From: Anaerolineae bacterium
GTDB lineage: Bacteria; Chloroflexota; Anaerolineae; JACIWP01
Direction of reading: 5' to 3'
NCBI GenBank assembly: GCA_014360855.1
Contig: JACIWP010000140.1
Coordinates: 1-8,064 of the forward strand
DNA length: 8,064 nucleotides
Position numbers and translations under genes: made by a program. The notes below the pieces were generated by a model. That model did no database searches. It saw nothing but the letters and a program-made list of their open reading frames with translations, and was not told the origin of the DNA. Of this stretch, positions 6,789-8,064 are shown piece after piece (position 1 is the first letter of the stretch; every line of letters begins with the position of its first letter).

Positions 6789-8064
6789 GTGCCCCGCGAT
6801 TCCGAAGTCAATTTTCGCCTTTTCCTGGGAGCCAGCGACATTATCCTGACAGTGATCGCCCTGGCGCTGGCCCGTCTGGCCCGACTGTCCTGGCCCTTTG
6901 GCGCCGAGATCGTGCACCCGAAGGCGGCAGAAATATCGCCCGTGGTCTACGTGCTGGTCGTGGTGCTGTGGGTCTTCTTTTTCAATACGCTCTCCGTCTA
7001 TTCTCCCCGCAAAATGGCCAGCCTGACGCAGGAACTGCAGTCGGTCGCGGTGGCGGTGCTGGTGGCCACCGCCGCCTTCGCCGGCGTGCTGTACCTCACC
7101 TACCGCACCGTGCCCCGCCTCCTCTTTGTCTACTTCTTCATCTTTGACCTGATTGCGCTGACGGGTTTCCGGGTGCTGATGCGGACGCTCTTCTATATCC
7201 GCATGGGGCGCGACCACGACCCGTTGCGAGTGCTCATCCTGGGCGCCGGCAAGGTGGGACAGGACCTGGCGCGCGCCATTCATTCCAACCGCGGCTGGCC
7301 CCTCGCCCGGGTGGTGGGCTTCCTGGATGACGACCCGGACAAATGGAACCGCGAGTACGAAGGCGTGCCGGTGCTCGGCCCACTGGATAAGGTCTGCGAA
7401 GTCGTCCAGGAGCAGAACATCCACGAGGTCATCTTTGCCCTGCCCCTGCGGGCACACCACCGACTCATCAACTTGGTGATGGAACTCCAGAAGCTCCCCG
7501 TCGAGGTCAAGGTGGTGCCGGACCTCTTTGACCTGGCCTTTGCCCGCACCGAGGTGGAGGAAGTTGACGGCATGCCGGTCATCAGCCTGCGGGCGCCGGC
7601 CATCAACGGCTACACCCGGCTGGTCAAACGCGTCTTTGATGTGCTCCTCTCGGCCGTGCTCATCGTCATCACTGCCCCGATCATGGCGCTGATCGCACTG
7701 GCTATCAAGCTGGATTCGCCCGGCCCGGTCATCTTCAAGCAGTGGCGCATCGGGGAGAACGGCCGGCCCTTCCTCATGTACAAGTTCCGCACCATGGTGG
7801 ACGGCGCGGAGCATCGGCTTCATGAGGTCATCCAGTACACCGAGGACGGCAAGCCCATCCACAAACTTCCCAACGATCCGCGGGTGACGCGGCTGGGACA
7901 CTTCCTGCGCCGTTCCAGCCTGGACGAACTGCCGCAGTTCTTCAACGTGCTGAAGGGCGAGATGAGCCTGGTGGGGCCGCGGCCGGAGCTTCCCTGCATC
8001 GTCGAGCAGTACGAGCCATGGCAGAGACGCCGGCTCTCCGTCCCGCCCGGCATCACCGGCTGGT
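6789..8064 (+). CDS. Polyprenyl-phosphate sugar-1-phosphate transferase (WbaP/WcaJ/CpsE type), 3' end outside window
   Basis: Predicted initiating enzyme of the pathway: it moves a sugar-1-phosphate from a nucleotide sugar to undecaprenyl phosphate at the inner face of the membrane. The 425 residues in the window start at GTG 6789. Order: about four N-terminal membrane helices (roughly 12-35, 47-70, 80-104, 107-125); a CoA-binding-like Rossmann domain beginning VLILGAGKVGQDLA (148-161); then the catalytic phosphoglycosyl transferase domain from KRVFDVLLSA (280-289), with its membrane hairpin, DSPGPVIFKQ (309-318), KFRTM (332-336), SSLDELPQFFNVLKG (376-390) with the catalytic Asp379-Glu380 pair, MSLVGPRPE (392-400) and PPGITGW at the edge. 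Relatives continue about 50 residues more (usually xxGRxxx and a YYxxNWS-like segment), so only the tail is missing. A 36-nt gap separates it from the GT2 gene. Glucose or galactose are the common substrates; which one applies here is unknown. Confidence 0.95.
   Translation, partial: MPRDSEVNFRLFLGASDIILTVIALALARLARLSWPFGAEIVHPKAAEISPVVYVLVVVLWVFFFNTLSVYSPRKMASLTQELQSVAVAVLVATAAFAGVLYLTYRTVPRLLFVYFFIFDLIALTGFRVLMRTLFYIRMGRDHDPLRVLILGAGKVGQDLARAIHSNRGWPLARVVGFLDDDPDKWNREYEGVPVLGPLDKVCEVVQEQNIHEVIFALPLRAHHRLINLVMELQKLPVEVKVVPDLFDLAFARTEVEEVDGMPVISLRAPAINGYTRLVKRVFDVLLSAVLIVITAPIMALIALAIKLDSPGPVIFKQWRIGENGRPFLMYKFRTMVDGAEHRLHEVIQYTEDGKPIHKLPNDPRVTRLGHFLRRSSLDELPQFFNVLKGEMSLVGPRPELPCIVEQYEPWQRRRLSVPPGITGW

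Noticed and set aside
6012..7901. 629-residue antisense open frame spanning two genes and the gap between them
   Set aside because: It runs opposite the GT2 gene and the sugar transferase, both of which carry complete family motifs in order. Its own sequence shows no domain.

Overview
This window is a dense, one-direction stretch of a bacterial polysaccharide-biosynthesis locus. All six genes I can support lie on the + strand and cover almost every base. The longest non-coding gap is 36 nt, so no gene-free stretch exceeds 300 bases. The DNA is GC-rich (about two thirds G+C by eye), and codon third positions strongly favour C and G. I see no tRNA, rRNA, CRISPR, transposase, terminator hairpin or obvious promoter. 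The overall flavour of the genes, especially a COG3379-type alkaline-phosphatase-superfamily enzyme leading a surface-glycan cluster, suggests an environmental GC-rich bacterium, possibly Chloroflexota (Anaerolineae-like). That taxonomic guess is an inference with low to moderate confidence.

Layout: (1) 1-1701, a soluble alkaline-phosphatase-superfamily phosphohydrolase or phosphomutase whose start codon lies just outside the window. (2) 1717-3207, a Wzx-type lipid-linked oligosaccharide flippase. (3) 3204-4787, a Wzy/O-antigen-ligase-family membrane polymerase or ligase. (4) 4787-5974, a GT4 (GT-B fold) glycosyltransferase. (5) 5967-6752, a GT2 (GT-A fold) glycosyltransferase of the rhamnosyltransferase/WbbL type. 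(6) 6789-8064, a polyprenyl-phosphate sugar-1-phosphate transferase (WbaP/WcaJ/CpsE type), starting with GTG and cut off by the window end about 50 residues before its expected C-terminus.

Together these make a nearly complete Wzx/Wzy-dependent pathway. Gene 6 would load the first sugar-phosphate onto undecaprenyl phosphate at the inner face of the membrane. Genes 4 and 5 would extend the repeat unit. Gene 2 would flip it outward, and gene 3 would polymerise it or transfer it to an acceptor. The role of gene 1 is not known. Genes 2 to 5 are joined by start/stop overlaps (ATGA, TGATG and an 8-nt overlap), which indicates one translationally coupled operon. No chain-length regulator (Wzz/Wzc) or export channel is present; these may lie outside the window.

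The locus looks like a recognisable glycan operon rather than a new system. The two points most worth a second look are the strong enrichment of the palindrome GCCGGC in all three codon positions, and the uncharacterised phosphohydrolase at the head of the operon.
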